The notes under the pieces: generated by a model
Seen by the model: the letters and a program-made list of their open reading frames with translations, nothing else
The model's database searches: none
Told to the model about the DNA's origin: nothing
In this document: positions 9,201 to 17,043 of the stretch, one piece after another
Numbering within the stretch: the first letter of the stretch is position 1
How the letters are laid out: every line of letters begins with the position of its first letter
Position numbers and translations under genes: made by a program
NCBI GenBank assembly: GCA_022600345.1
Contig: JAHZKP010000076.1
Coordinates: 1-56,904, forward strand
Direction: 5' to 3'
Source: Alphaproteobacteria bacterium
GTDB taxonomy: Bacteria > Pseudomonadota > Alphaproteobacteria > Rhizobiales > Hyphomicrobiaceae
DNA length: 56,904 bases

Positions 9201-9393
9201 CGAGCTGTTCGACCTCCTGGGGGGCGTAACCTTCGGCTTCCGTCAACAGCGTGACGGTCGGCCGGTTGAGATCGGGGAAGACGTCTACTGGGAGGCGCGG
9301 CAGGACGTAGGCGCCATAGGCTGCGAGGAGAACCGAGGCGGCGATGACAAACATGCGCTGCGACAGGGAGACGGCGAGAAGAGCCTTGAACAT
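6268..9393 (-). CDS. Heavy-metal efflux RND transporter, CzcA/CusA family
   Basis: A 1,041-residue inner-membrane proton-driven pump of the HME-RND family, full length. It starts with an N-terminal helix and the porter entry LPRLPVDVFPDLNRPTVTLL, followed by two large periplasmic loops each ahead of a bundle of membrane helices. The segment GIAIAIGELVDDAVVGVEN in the fourth helix is the proton-relay region; the motif E-x-x-D-D differs from the DFG-D pattern I recall for CzcA, so the metal specificity cannot be read with confidence. Downstream of the adaptor gene by 18 bp and upstream of the small exported protein by 24 bp. No outer-membrane (CzcC/CusC) gene is present in the window. Confidence 0.93.
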   Translation of the reverse strand: MFKALLAVSLSQRMFVIAASVLLAAYGAYVLPRLPVDVFPDLNRPTVTLLTEAEGYAPQEVEQLVTYPLETALNGMPGVIRLRSVSSVGLSIVYIEFDWGTDTYRNRQLVNERLAIVGPQLPNNIQPQLGPISSIMGEIMLIAITGKTVSPMELREIADFVIRPQILTVPGVAQVIPIGGEVRQYRVSPDLIAMQRLDIKPHQIEQAITQFGTNAGGGFIDQHAREYLIRNIGRTTRLDDLRNLVILTRDGLPILLRQVAKVDFAPRVKRGDAGYQGEPAVIISVQKQPQADTVSVTTAIEAQLAKLQRSMPEGVIADRIQFRQATFIETSIANVKSVLVEAAIVVAFILLLFLMNWRATVISLTAIPISIFITVLVFYAFGLSINTMTLGGIAIAIGELVDDAVVGVENALRRLRLNAQSHSPRPRLSVILDASHEVRSSIVYATAIIVLVFVPLFAMTGLEGQLFRPLGLAYIVAILASLLTSITLTPVLCHLLLKVPSEPERDTFLVRNLKAAHKALLGWTFAHPRLVVISILAGVIAAASLATQLPRAFLPPFNEGTLLASVIYNPGISLAESNRLAAIAERLVMQVEEVKSVGRRTGRAELDEHAEGVHVSELDVELARSERSRNEIYADIREVLSALPATISLGQPISHRLDHMLSGVRAQIALKIFGEDLDRLRTLAADMRARLQAIPGIADLQIEKQVLIPQLQVVPDYARSGLYGVTPPALTATLADLTNGRTVSQIIEGNRRFDVVMRLADDDRSTAGLGDALVSTPSGYVPLKRLADVKETEGPNQILRENQQRRIVVSANGDGNRDMAAIIADIRQAIDETSMPPGYTVRLEGKFRAQEEATRTIGLLSLISLSLIFLVLYSRYNSTTLAAIVLTNIPLGIIGSVAALWIAGLPFSVASLVGFITLAGISARNGILKVSHYINLALYEGETFGTRLVVRGTLERLTPVLMTALSAGLALVPLIIAADEPGREILHPLAVTIFGGLISATLIDAVLTPLLFLKFGRQPLQRILDERKAKPLGDTAPAEAY

Positions 9394-9411
9394 TTTGGTG
9401 TGCTCTCCTTG

Positions 9412-11139
9412 TCAGCGGATCTGGTTTACCAGCGGAGCGCTGCGAATGATGATCTGGTCGCCTTGTTTGAGGCCGCCGGTGATGTGCACGCGGTCGGCAT
9501 CGAGCGTATCGAAGCGGACGGGTTGGGGTTGATACTTTTCGGGTTCGAGTCTGAGGAAGGTGACCATCTGGCCATTGGGGGCCTGGGCAATTGCGCTGCG
9601 CGGGATGATCAGGCCGGTGAGGGGGGCGCCTGTTTCGATCAGCACCTTGACCGGGCTGCCGATGTGGAGCGCGTCGGTCGGGTTGGCGATCTTGAACTGC
9701 AGGACGGCTGCTTGTTGTTGCAGGGTGCGGCTGCGGCCGACAAAGGTGAGTTTAAAAACGTCGCCATTGGCGGTGCGGGCCTTTATGCCGGCGCCATCGA
9801 CGCGAAGGCCGGGATCGTACGAGATCGCTTCCACCCAGAGGCTGGCGGGATCGACAATATGGAACAAGGTGTCGGCGGCACCGACGACCTGACCGGCGGC
9901 GACCTTGACTTCGGCGATGACGCCGTCAACCGGCGCGCGCAGCGCTTCAGGCTCGACCGAGGATTTGGTGAGCTGCTCACGGCGGGCCTGGAGGCCTTCC
10001 AGTTCGATGCGGAGGTCTTCCAGATTGGCGCGGCCGGCGACTTTCTTGCGCACCAACCTTTTTTGACGACGGATGCGGGCTTCCAGCAATGTAATGCGCT
10101 GGGCCAATTCGCCGGCTGTCTGGCTCACGTCGCTTGCATCAATGGGGGCGAAGGCCGGTTCGACGTAGGCGATGATGTCACCGGCGCTGACCTTCTGGCC
10201 GAGTACAGGCAGGCCTGCTGGCGCGGGCTTGATGCGTCCGCCGATGGTGCTTTGTATCAGGCCGGAGCGATTGGGGTCGGTGATGACACGCCCGATGAGT
10301 TGTTCGGCGCGTTGTGTTGTCTTTGGCGCCAGGATGCGGGTGCGGATGTCGAGAAGCCGTTGGGTGGGTTTGGGCAGGAACACCGAGCCATCGGGCAGTC
10401 GCCGCGGGGCGTCGCCGTTGCCTGAAGCGCCACCGCCGTCGTGACCGTGTCCGTGGTCGTGACCGGGGCCGGCCAATACCGATCCCGCACCAAATACGGC
10501 GATGAGCCCGACGAGGCCGATCATAAGGCCGGTTCTGCCATGGACGAGCGCGCCGACCAGGACCCCGAAAGCCAAGGCGAGGCCGATTAGGACGGGTGGC
10601 TTTGAGAGTTTTTCGGTTAGCTTCTGGGTGAGTAAGGGCTGCTTGGCGTTTTGATTGCCGTCGGCAACAGTATCGTCATGGGGGTGGTCATGGTCATGGC
10701 CGTGGGTGTGTTGGGCGTGTGGAATTGTGAGTTTGCCGACCAGCAGGTCGCTTTTTTCGCCATGCTGAATTGTGACAATGACTTCGCGTTCGCCTTCTTT
10801 CGCCAAATGAGGCGACTTGAACAGGTAGGTATCGTCGGGCTGGGGTTCTGCGACACCGGATTCACCATCTACGATCAACTCGATTTTTGCGTCGCCAACC
10901 GGAGACGTGTCGGCCAATCGGTCGAGGTAAATCGTGAGTTGGCCATCCTTGAAGATGGCGACGAACTCGTAGGTCTCAGAAACGGCTACAATGCGCGGGC
11001 TGGACGGGCCGGCTGCAACCGAGGGTGATGGGCCGTGGTCGTGGCCTGGACCGGCGAGCGCCAGGGGCAAGAAAGCGGGCGCCAGCAGGACTGCGAAAGC
11101 GGCCACCGCGAAAACGGTTTTCGAGCAGATTTTGGACAT
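9412..11139 (-). CDS. RND efflux periplasmic adaptor, histidine-rich
   Basis: A 575-residue adaptor of the CusB/CzcB (HlyD-like) family that should link the RND pump to an outer-membrane channel. It has a signal peptide (residues 1-29) followed directly by HDHG. An N-terminal beta domain of about 100 residues precedes a histidine-rich stretch (HAQHTHGHDHDHPHDD). A hydrophobic region of about 50 residues (LIGLALAFGVLVGALVHG and onward) and another HDHGHGHD stretch follow, and then the lipoyl/alpha-hairpin/beta-barrel adaptor body from about residue 240. The three histidine clusters suggest periplasmic divalent metal binding. Much longer than a typical adaptor because of the N-terminal half. 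Second gene of the four-gene operon. Confidence 0.88.
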   Translation of the reverse strand: MSKICSKTVFAVAAFAVLLAPAFLPLALAGPGHDHGPSPSVAAGPSSPRIVAVSETYEFVAIFKDGQLTIYLDRLADTSPVGDAKIELIVDGESGVAEPQPDDTYLFKSPHLAKEGEREVIVTIQHGEKSDLLVGKLTIPHAQHTHGHDHDHPHDDTVADGNQNAKQPLLTQKLTEKLSKPPVLIGLALAFGVLVGALVHGRTGLMIGLVGLIAVFGAGSVLAGPGHDHGHGHDGGGASGNGDAPRRLPDGSVFLPKPTQRLLDIRTRILAPKTTQRAEQLIGRVITDPNRSGLIQSTIGGRIKPAPAGLPVLGQKVSAGDIIAYVEPAFAPIDASDVSQTAGELAQRITLLEARIRRQKRLVRKKVAGRANLEDLRIELEGLQARREQLTKSSVEPEALRAPVDGVIAEVKVAAGQVVGAADTLFHIVDPASLWVEAISYDPGLRVDGAGIKARTANGDVFKLTFVGRSRTLQQQAAVLQFKIANPTDALHIGSPVKVLIETGAPLTGLIIPRSAIAQAPNGQMVTFLRLEPEKYQPQPVRFDTLDADRVHITGGLKQGDQIIIRSAPLVNQIR

Positions 11140-11203
11140 GGGTAAAGTGCCTTAGACAGCGGTCATCAACAGCCGGGCCACGCCCTGCTGGCTTGTTCGT
11201 TTG

Positions 11204-11695
11204 TCAGAGGCGGTGCTTGGGTGGTCGGTCCAAAAGGTCGGCCAGCTCGCCGTGGGGGGCGTCCTGATTAAGGATGTGGATTGTCCGCGGGGCATTCGGC
11301 GGGCGGACTGATGGCGTTGTGGGCCAGATCAGGGCCAGGCAGCAATGGTGGTGATGCACATCGCACAGCCCGTCGCAATCGCCATCGTGAGTGCGATCAT
11401 GACCCGGAGCCTCATGCTCGGAGTGTGGGTTCGCGGTGTCGTTGGCCGGTGTGGCCGTTGTTGTCGCTGCCGCATGGCCGTGATGATCATGGTGCGTCAT
11501 GTGAGCGACGTGATGATGGGGTGTTTGAGCGGCGTGGGCAATGTCAATGCCGGGGCCGGCCAAGTTGGAAACGAGAACCGAAAGACAAACGATAATAGCG
11601 ACCGCACAGCGTGCGGTGCGTCCTCTCATCGTTCGCCATATCACTTCCGACATTTCCGTATCCGTTCGATCCGAGAGTGGGAAAGCTAAGCCCAT
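11204..11695 (-). CDS. Histidine-rich small membrane/exported protein
   Basis: Up to 163 residues. After a hydrophobic segment (CAVAIIVCLSVLVSNLAG) comes a histidine-dense part with HHHVAHMTHHDHHGHAA and a cluster DGDCDGLCDVHHHHCCLA, so it very probably binds metal ions outside the cytoplasm. Three in-frame ATGs are possible (11695, 11650 and 11626); GGA lies seven bases before 11650, which makes that the most likely start. It is the first gene of the RND operon, 64 bp ahead of the adaptor. I do not recognise a named family with confidence; small His/Cys-rich proteins of this kind often accompany copper, zinc or cobalt resistance genes. Confidence 0.65.
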   Translation of the reverse strand: MGLAFPLSDRTDTEMSEVIWRTMRGRTARCAVAIIVCLSVLVSNLAGPGIDIAHAAQTPHHHVAHMTHHDHHGHAAATTTATPANDTANPHSEHEAPGHDRTHDGDCDGLCDVHHHHCCLALIWPTTPSVRPPNAPRTIHILNQDAPHGELADLLDRPPKHRL

Positions 11696-11974
11696 TTGCG
11701 AAATTCTGCAACGTTGTGCCGCTTCATCTTTGCGAATGCCCTTTATTCACCGGTTTGAAGGGTGACATCCAAAAGAGGCGGTTTTGCAATCCTGGCTAGG
11801 GGGCTTGTCGAATGCCCGGTGATATGGTGCCCTGAACATCTGAAACTTTATGAAATGATTACTGCTTTTACCAAGCGCTGGCGTCCTTATCCAGGAGAGC
11901 CAATCGGCCAACGGGCGCTTAATGATACTGTTGCGATACTGTCTTAACCCTGGGGCGAGGGAGGGCTCCTGGCT

Positions 11975-13966
11975 ATGACCAAGGACTTTGTTATCTGGCT
12001 CTACAACCGGTCTGCGTCGATGCTGGTAGGGCTTGGCGCCATGTCGCTGGTCTGGCTGGCGGCCTATCTGGCGGTGCCGGTGATCGACTTGATGCAAAAC
12101 GGGCAAAAGGCGACTGGCCGCGTTGTCGAACTGGTGGCAAGGCCCGGCGAGGAGTTGGCGGCAGGGGCTGTAGAGGATGCACAGAGGGCTGGTGGCGGGC
12201 CGGGCATTGCAGTGTCGGAACCGGGTGCGGAATTAGATGCCACTGAGGGTTTTGGGCAGGCGGCTGAGAGCGAGGCTGGGGCCGATGCCGACGACGGGAA
12301 GGCGGCTGTGGGCGAGCAGACTGCTGAGACTGAGCCGGCCTGCATTCCGGTTGCGCCGCGAGTCGAGTTTCCGGCTCGCAACGGTCAGCTTCGCGAATTC
12401 ATGTCGACGTCTTTTTCCTGTCCAAGCGCGTTCAAGGTCGGTGGCCCGGCCCATGTGTTGTTCGATGCAAGAGACCCCGAAAACGTACTCGTTTCGGCAA
12501 CGGGAGAGGATTGGTGGGAGCATTTCATTCTCCCGGCCGCTCTGTGCGTAGCGGCTGCGATCCTGGGCTTCGTGGCCTGGTTTATCCGGCCGTCATCCCA
12601 AGATTTAATGCGATTGCAGGTGGACCCCGCGCTTGAGGACGAAAAGGTTTTGCCGTTGGCGGTGTCGGACCAACGTGAGTTGCCAGGACCGGGCGGGCTG
12701 GTCGATTCGGCGCGCTTCATTGAACAGGGGAAGTATCCGCTCGAGTTGTGCGAATTCGCAGCCTACATGGCAGCGCTTTCCTACCACGAGCCCAGCAAGG
12801 ACCAGCCGCTGACGCTTGAACAGTATCTTGAAAAGAACTGCCCTCAACATCGCTACGTGCAGCAATTTGCCAACGAGGACACGGAGGGGTTCGGGTTCGT
12901 CTACGGAGGTGCGGCGTTCATTGTGATGCGAGGGACGAAGGGTTGGGGCGACTGGGCGCGAAACCTTAAAGCGGGGCGAACGGGCCCGAATGAATTCCTA
13001 CCCAACGAGCCCAACTGGCAAAATCCGCCAAAGTCTCCCAAATGGGAGGCGCCTGCGAGGCACTGGGGCTTTGCACAAGGCTGGGATGTCATCCGCGACC
13101 AGGTGGAAGCCTGGATTGCGACAACACCACTGAAGGATCAGCAGCGGTTCATTTTCGTCGGCCATTCGTTGGGCGGTGCGTTGTCGTTTCTGGGAGCCTG
13201 GGAGTTTGCAACGCGCGGGCGCAAAGTTGCCGGTGTGTTGACATTCGGAGCAGCGATACCCGGCAAGGCGGAATTCAAGCGGGAATACGAAGCGCTGGGA
13301 TTGGACAAACGTACGCTTAGGCTGGAATTTACACGCGACGTGGTCCCTGAAATTCAGCAGTTGATCGGTTATGAAAAGGTCGGGCAGGTGTGGGAGCCTG
13401 AACGGTTGCCGCTGTTGTCCCAGCGGTTGGCGTTGGCGGCGATTCCGGTCAATTGGCTTGTGGGGCATTTGCAGGCAAAGCTGCTCCCGGCTGCCAAGCC
13501 GGAAGATGAAGAAGCCCAGTCATTGCACGACAAGAATTTCGACGAAAACTGGATGAACGAAAACGAGGAGCGCCGGGAGGCCGTGCAAGCGAAGCCAACT
13601 TCGACCGAGCCGGAGAACAGCGCGCGTGAGAAGATCCGGACCTGGCTATTGCGCCTCGTAATATTTCTGGCGTTTTCGAGTATTCTGGCGCTTGCCGCGC
13701 ACAAGATGGAGCGGCGGTATGCGCTTGCGCTGAGCGTCATGTCGTATCGGCGCATCCGGGCGCGACATCTGGCGGCCGTCGGCGATTCCGCTTCAGCCGA
13801 TTTCGAGGCGTGCTACCGGGAACTAGGCGAGCATTTAAGAAAGCTGCGCGGATCGACACCTGAAGCACCAGTGCTGTTTTCTTCAGTCGCCAATCTGCCG
13901 AGAAAGGTGGAATGCGCTCAGGACTTGAAGTGGCTGAATACGTTTCATTCGGCCAGGTCATGGTGA
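11975..13966 (+). CDS. Membrane-anchored class 3 lipase-like hydrolase
   Basis: A 663-residue protein. An N-terminal helix (about residues 15-36) and a second one (about 184-204) flank a roughly 145-residue, Ala/Glu-rich extracytoplasmic loop that ends in a small beta domain resembling DUF3592. The cytoplasmic part holds a class 3 lipase fold: FIFVGHSLGGALSFLGAW with nucleophile Ser398, and TRDVVPEI near 453-460 with the probable catalytic Asp. A third membrane helix lies near 552-570 (LLRLVIFLAFSSILALAA), followed by a soluble tail of about 90 residues. The catalytic part therefore seems to face the cytoplasm, with loop and tail as possible sensing parts. Substrate is unknown. It stands alone, divergent from the metal operon and convergent with cysK. 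Confidence 0.75.
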   Translation: MTKDFVIWLYNRSASMLVGLGAMSLVWLAAYLAVPVIDLMQNGQKATGRVVELVARPGEELAAGAVEDAQRAGGGPGIAVSEPGAELDATEGFGQAAESEAGADADDGKAAVGEQTAETEPACIPVAPRVEFPARNGQLREFMSTSFSCPSAFKVGGPAHVLFDARDPENVLVSATGEDWWEHFILPAALCVAAAILGFVAWFIRPSSQDLMRLQVDPALEDEKVLPLAVSDQRELPGPGGLVDSARFIEQGKYPLELCEFAAYMAALSYHEPSKDQPLTLEQYLEKNCPQHRYVQQFANEDTEGFGFVYGGAAFIVMRGTKGWGDWARNLKAGRTGPNEFLPNEPNWQNPPKSPKWEAPARHWGFAQGWDVIRDQVEAWIATTPLKDQQRFIFVGHSLGGALSFLGAWEFATRGRKVAGVLTFGAAIPGKAEFKREYEALGLDKRTLRLEFTRDVVPEIQQLIGYEKVGQVWEPERLPLLSQRLALAAIPVNWLVGHLQAKLLPAAKPEDEEAQSLHDKNFDENWMNENEERREAVQAKPTSTEPENSAREKIRTWLLRLVIFLAFSSILALAAHKMERRYALALSVMSYRRIRARHLAAVGDSASADFEACYRELGEHLRKLRGSTPEAPVLFSSVANLPRKVECAQDLKWLNTFHSARSW

Positions 13967-13968
13967 GC

Positions 13969-14025
13969 GTGGCGGGGCAGGGACGAGGAAAATTCTATGG
14001 TATTGCCGCTTCCCTGTCTCGCCAC
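13969..14025. terminator. Inverted repeat between convergent genes
   Basis: Arms 13969-13983 (GTGGCGGGGCAGGGA) and 14011-14025 (TCCCTGTCTCGCCAC) pair over 15 positions with two G-U pairs when read on the plus strand, around a 27-nt loop. It lies between the lipase gene and the cysteine synthase gene, which converge. There is no T-run, so a classical Rho-independent terminator is not proven. Confidence 0.4.
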
Positions 14026-14045
14026 TCATTCACTTCCCCGATCGG

Positions 14046-15137
14046 TTATCCCATCTGATTGCCGGGTGTCGATTTGGACAGTTCCAGTTCTTCGTCCGTC
14101 ATCACTTCGGGGATGCCCTCAAACAACGGCGAAGACAGATATCGCTCGCCGGTATCGGGCAGCATGCACAAGATGACCGAGCCGGGTTCAGCGGCCTTTG
14201 CGATCTGCATGGCAACCGCGAACGAGGCACCGCCCGAGACGCCGGTTAGGATACCTTCCCGGCGGGCCAATTGTTGCGACCATTCGATGCCTTGTGGACC
14301 TGGGACCGGGATCAACTGGTCAAAGTAGGAGTTGTCGATTGCCTCTTGCAGAACGTGGGGGATGAAGTCGGGTGTCCAGCCCTGGATGGGATGGGGTTCG
14401 AATGCGGCGTGACTGACGGCGGGAGAATTATCTGGGCCGCGCTCCTGGGCGATGCCGCTCGTTACCAGGGCTGCATTGGCGGGTTCGCTTAAGATGATCT
14501 TGGTTTGCGGGCGCTCCTTGCGCAGGACGCGGGCGACGCCTGAGACTGTGCCGCCGGTGCCGTAACCGGTGACCCAGTAGTCGAGGCGCCGGCCTTCGAA
14601 ATCGCCAAGTATTTCACGGGCGGTGGTACTCTCGTGGATGTCGGCGTTGGCGTCGGTTTCGAACTGGCGGGCCAGGAACCAGCCGTTGGCTTCGGCCAGT
14701 TCGACCGCTTTTTGATACATTCCGAAGCCCTTGGCCGCTTTGGGCGTCAAGACGACCTTGGCGCCAAGAAAGCGCATCAGTCTGCGGCGTTCGATGGAAA
14801 AGCTTTCGGCCATTGTGACGACCAGAGGATACCCCTTCGCGGCGCATACCATGGCCAGGCCGATGCCGGTGTTGCCGCTGGTTGCCTCGATGACGGTCTG
14901 GCCGGGCTTGAGGGCGCCGGAACGTTCTGCGGATTCGATGATGTTAAGCGCCAGGCGGTCTTTTACGGAAGCGGCGGGGTTGAAGAATTCAGCCTTGACG
15001 TAGAGCTGGACGTGATCGGGCGCCAGGTTGTTGATGCGGATGCAAGGTGTGTTGCCGACGGTATCCAGGACGCTATCATAGAGCCGGCCCTGGCCGCTCG
15101 TGGTGCGGATATCGGTCGCCTGGGTCTGTGTTGTCAT
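14046..15137 (-). CDS. Cysteine synthase family PLP enzyme
   Basis: A 363-residue fold-type II PLP enzyme that should join O-acetylserine and sulfide to give cysteine. Motifs: the PLP lysine in NPAASVKDRLAL, substrate loop EATSGNTGIG, phosphate-binding loop GYGTGGTVSG, GVSGGASFAVA, and the C-terminal LPDTGERYLS. The length exceeds a standard CysK (about 310-325 residues) because of an N-terminal extension of about 20 residues, an insert near PDNSPAVSHAAFEPHP, and a longer C-terminal tail. Stand-alone gene, divergent from the glutamine amidotransferase. A cystathionine beta-synthase activity cannot be excluded, but no CBS domains are present. Confidence 0.9.
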   Translation of the reverse strand: MTTQTQATDIRTTSGQGRLYDSVLDTVGNTPCIRINNLAPDHVQLYVKAEFFNPAASVKDRLALNIIESAERSGALKPGQTVIEATSGNTGIGLAMVCAAKGYPLVVTMAESFSIERRRLMRFLGAKVVLTPKAAKGFGMYQKAVELAEANGWFLARQFETDANADIHESTTAREILGDFEGRRLDYWVTGYGTGGTVSGVARVLRKERPQTKIILSEPANAALVTSGIAQERGPDNSPAVSHAAFEPHPIQGWTPDFIPHVLQEAIDNSYFDQLIPVPGPQGIEWSQQLARREGILTGVSGGASFAVAMQIAKAAEPGSVILCMLPDTGERYLSSPLFEGIPEVMTDEELELSKSTPGNQMG

Positions 15138-15373
15138 TGGTCGGATCCTTAAGAATTGCTGGCGATATTCGTTTCCGGGGTGGGTTCAAATCGCTATGAG
15201 GTCGGTGTGTAACTGTTTAGAATGAGCGTGGGCGTTGAGAACCGTCTGTGGTCCTTGCTACACTCAATTGGCGTCCAAGGTGGACTCATTAGACGGCTGG
15301 GGCTCCACATCCTGGCCACGCTATAGAAATTTTGCAGGCTGTTGAAGCGCTCACGAAAGAAAGCCCTGACGAC

Positions 15374-16210
15374 ATGTGTCAACTGCTCGGCATGAATTGC
15401 AACGTCCCCACCGACATCTGCTTTTCGTTTACCGGCTTTCGGGCGCGCGGCGGAGCGACTGACATTCACTCCGATGGGTGGGGAATTGCGTTTTTCGAGG
15501 GCAAGGGTGTCAGGATGTTTCTCGATCCCGAGCCGTCGGCGGAATCGAAGGTTTCGGAGTTGGTGCGGAGCTATCCGATACATTCGCTGAACGTGATCGC
15601 GCATATTCGCAAATCGACCGTTGGGCGAACCAGCCTGGAAAACACGCATCCGTTCATTCGCGAGATGTGGGGGCAGAACTGGATTTTCGCCCACAACGGA
15701 CACTTGCCGGAATTTCAGCCTGAACTGGATGGCAGCTTCGCGCCCGTGGGTACGACCGATAGTGAGCGGATATTCTGCTGGTTTCTGCAGAATCTGAAAC
15801 AGAGGTTCGGCAACAACCCGCCGACGCGCGATGAAATTTTCCAGACGCTGCACGACTTGACGATGCCGTTGGCGGGAACCGGCATCTTCAACTACCTGTT
15901 GTCGAATGGCGACTGCCTGCTGGCGCACAGTTCCACCGAACTCTCCTACATTGTGCGGTGTGCTCCGTTTGCCCAGGCGCACCTTACCGATGAAGACGTC
16001 ACGATCGATTTCAGCGAGGTGACGACACCGCGCGACCGTGTGGCTGTGATCGCGACCCAGCCGCTGACGGATAACGAGGAATGGACCACGATGCGGCCGG
16101 GCAGCTTGTGGCTATTCCACGATGGCGAAGTTGCCAACAAGGCGGACACGGCCCCAAGCCCCATCAAGTCACTGGCCGGTCATCAAGCAAGTCGACTTGC
16201 AGCGTCGTGA
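15374..16210 (+). CDS. Class II glutamine amidotransferase, YafJ type
   Basis: A 278-residue N-terminal-nucleophile amidotransferase. The frame is open from 15332, but the family requires Cys at position 2, and the sequence MCQLLGMNCNVPTD fixes the start at ATG 15374. Conserved features follow: the GIAFFEG segment, VIAHIRKSTVGRTSLENTHPF and NWIFAHNGHL. The enzyme releases ammonia from glutamine; the acceptor is unknown, and members of this stand-alone group often have no known partner. It is followed 29 bp later by a DUF4202 gene, so the two are probably cotranscribed. Confidence 0.88.
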   Translation: MCQLLGMNCNVPTDICFSFTGFRARGGATDIHSDGWGIAFFEGKGVRMFLDPEPSAESKVSELVRSYPIHSLNVIAHIRKSTVGRTSLENTHPFIREMWGQNWIFAHNGHLPEFQPELDGSFAPVGTTDSERIFCWFLQNLKQRFGNNPPTRDEIFQTLHDLTMPLAGTGIFNYLLSNGDCLLAHSSTELSYIVRCAPFAQAHLTDEDVTIDFSEVTTPRDRVAVIATQPLTDNEEWTTMRPGSLWLFHDGEVANKADTAPSPIKSLAGHQASRLAAS

Positions 16211-16239
16211 ATTTCTTTGCGTGGAAAGGAACGTTGGCT

Positions 16240-16818
16240 ATGTCGACCCGTTTAGAGGCGGTCCTGAATCGCATTGATGACGCCAATAGCGCTGACCCTA
16301 ATGTGGAACAGGATGGTTTGCAGGAGGCACCGGCGGCATTGCTTTACGGTCAGCGTATGTCGAACGTTTTAGCTGGATTCGAAACAGGTGCTGGTGAACT
16401 ATTGCAGATTGCGGTGCGCGGACAGCATATCGAGCGTTGGAAACGGCCTCGCAAGGACTACCCGCAGGGCCGGGTTGGGTATCTGGAGTGGCGTCGCGAT
16501 GCTGCCAGGTATCACGCAGTAAGGGTTGGGGAACTGATGCGGCTTGAGGGCTACAGCGATGAGGAATGTGAGCGGGTCGGTGTTCTGATCCGCAAGAAGG
16601 GTATCAAGTCCGATGCCGAAGCTCAGACCCTTGAGGACGTTGCATGCCTGGTTTTCATGCGTTGGTACTTCTCGCCGTTTGCTTCTGCCAGGCCGGCCGA
16701 CGAACTGTTCCGAATTGTTGAGAAGACGGCGCGAAAGATGTCGTCTGCGGGACGTGATGCGGCACTTCAATTGCCACTTCCCGCCGAGCTGGTTCCCGCG
16801 ATCACAGGTGGAGAGTAA
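16240..16818 (+). CDS. DUF4202 family protein
   Basis: A 192-residue soluble protein starting at ATG 16240, nine bases after GGAAAGGA; the longer open frame upstream overlaps the amidotransferase and is not coding. Family marks are RIDDANSADPN near the N-terminus, LLYGQRMSNVLAGF, then the histidine-containing AVRGQHIERWKRPR and a GYLEWRRD motif. The spread of conserved His, Asp and Glu recalls an HD-type metal site, but function is unknown. It follows the class II amidotransferase closely and is likely in the same transcript. Confidence 0.82.
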   Translation: MSTRLEAVLNRIDDANSADPNVEQDGLQEAPAALLYGQRMSNVLAGFETGAGELLQIAVRGQHIERWKRPRKDYPQGRVGYLEWRRDAARYHAVRVGELMRLEGYSDEECERVGVLIRKKGIKSDAEAQTLEDVACLVFMRWYFSPFASARPADELFRIVEKTARKMSSAGRDAALQLPLPAELVPAITGGE

Positions 16819-16954
16819 TCGGTTGCGGGTTGCTGATTATCCTGCCTGAGCCATCGCGCCCTGTGACTGCCATCTACAAAGCGCCGCGGCGTTGGGCTAA
16901 CAGGCCAATTTTGCAGGATTCCGGGCATTTGAGGGCCTGCAAAGCGGCTGCCGG

Positions 16955-16974
16955 CGATTGAAAAATCGTTTTTT
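16955..16974 (+). terminator. Weak Rho-independent-type terminator
   Basis: CGATT and AATCG form a five-pair stem closed by a GAAA tetraloop and followed by six T residues. It lies about 135 bp past the DUF4202 stop and 70 bp before the TIR-SUMF1 gene. The stem is short, so efficiency is doubtful. Confidence 0.4.
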
Positions 16975-17043
16975 CAAAAGACAATCGTGACGCTTGCAGA
17001 CGATAAGGCTATACCCTCCATCTGGCACGTACGGAGGGGCTTC

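Noticed and set aside
6268-9393. Long plus-strand frames opposite the RND pump and adaptor
   Set aside because: Shadow frames of GC-rich genes; rich in Arg, Gly and His without domain features.
15194-15982. 262-codon minus-strand frame
   Set aside because: Covers the class II amidotransferase gene on the other strand, which has a clear catalytic Cys2 and motifs.
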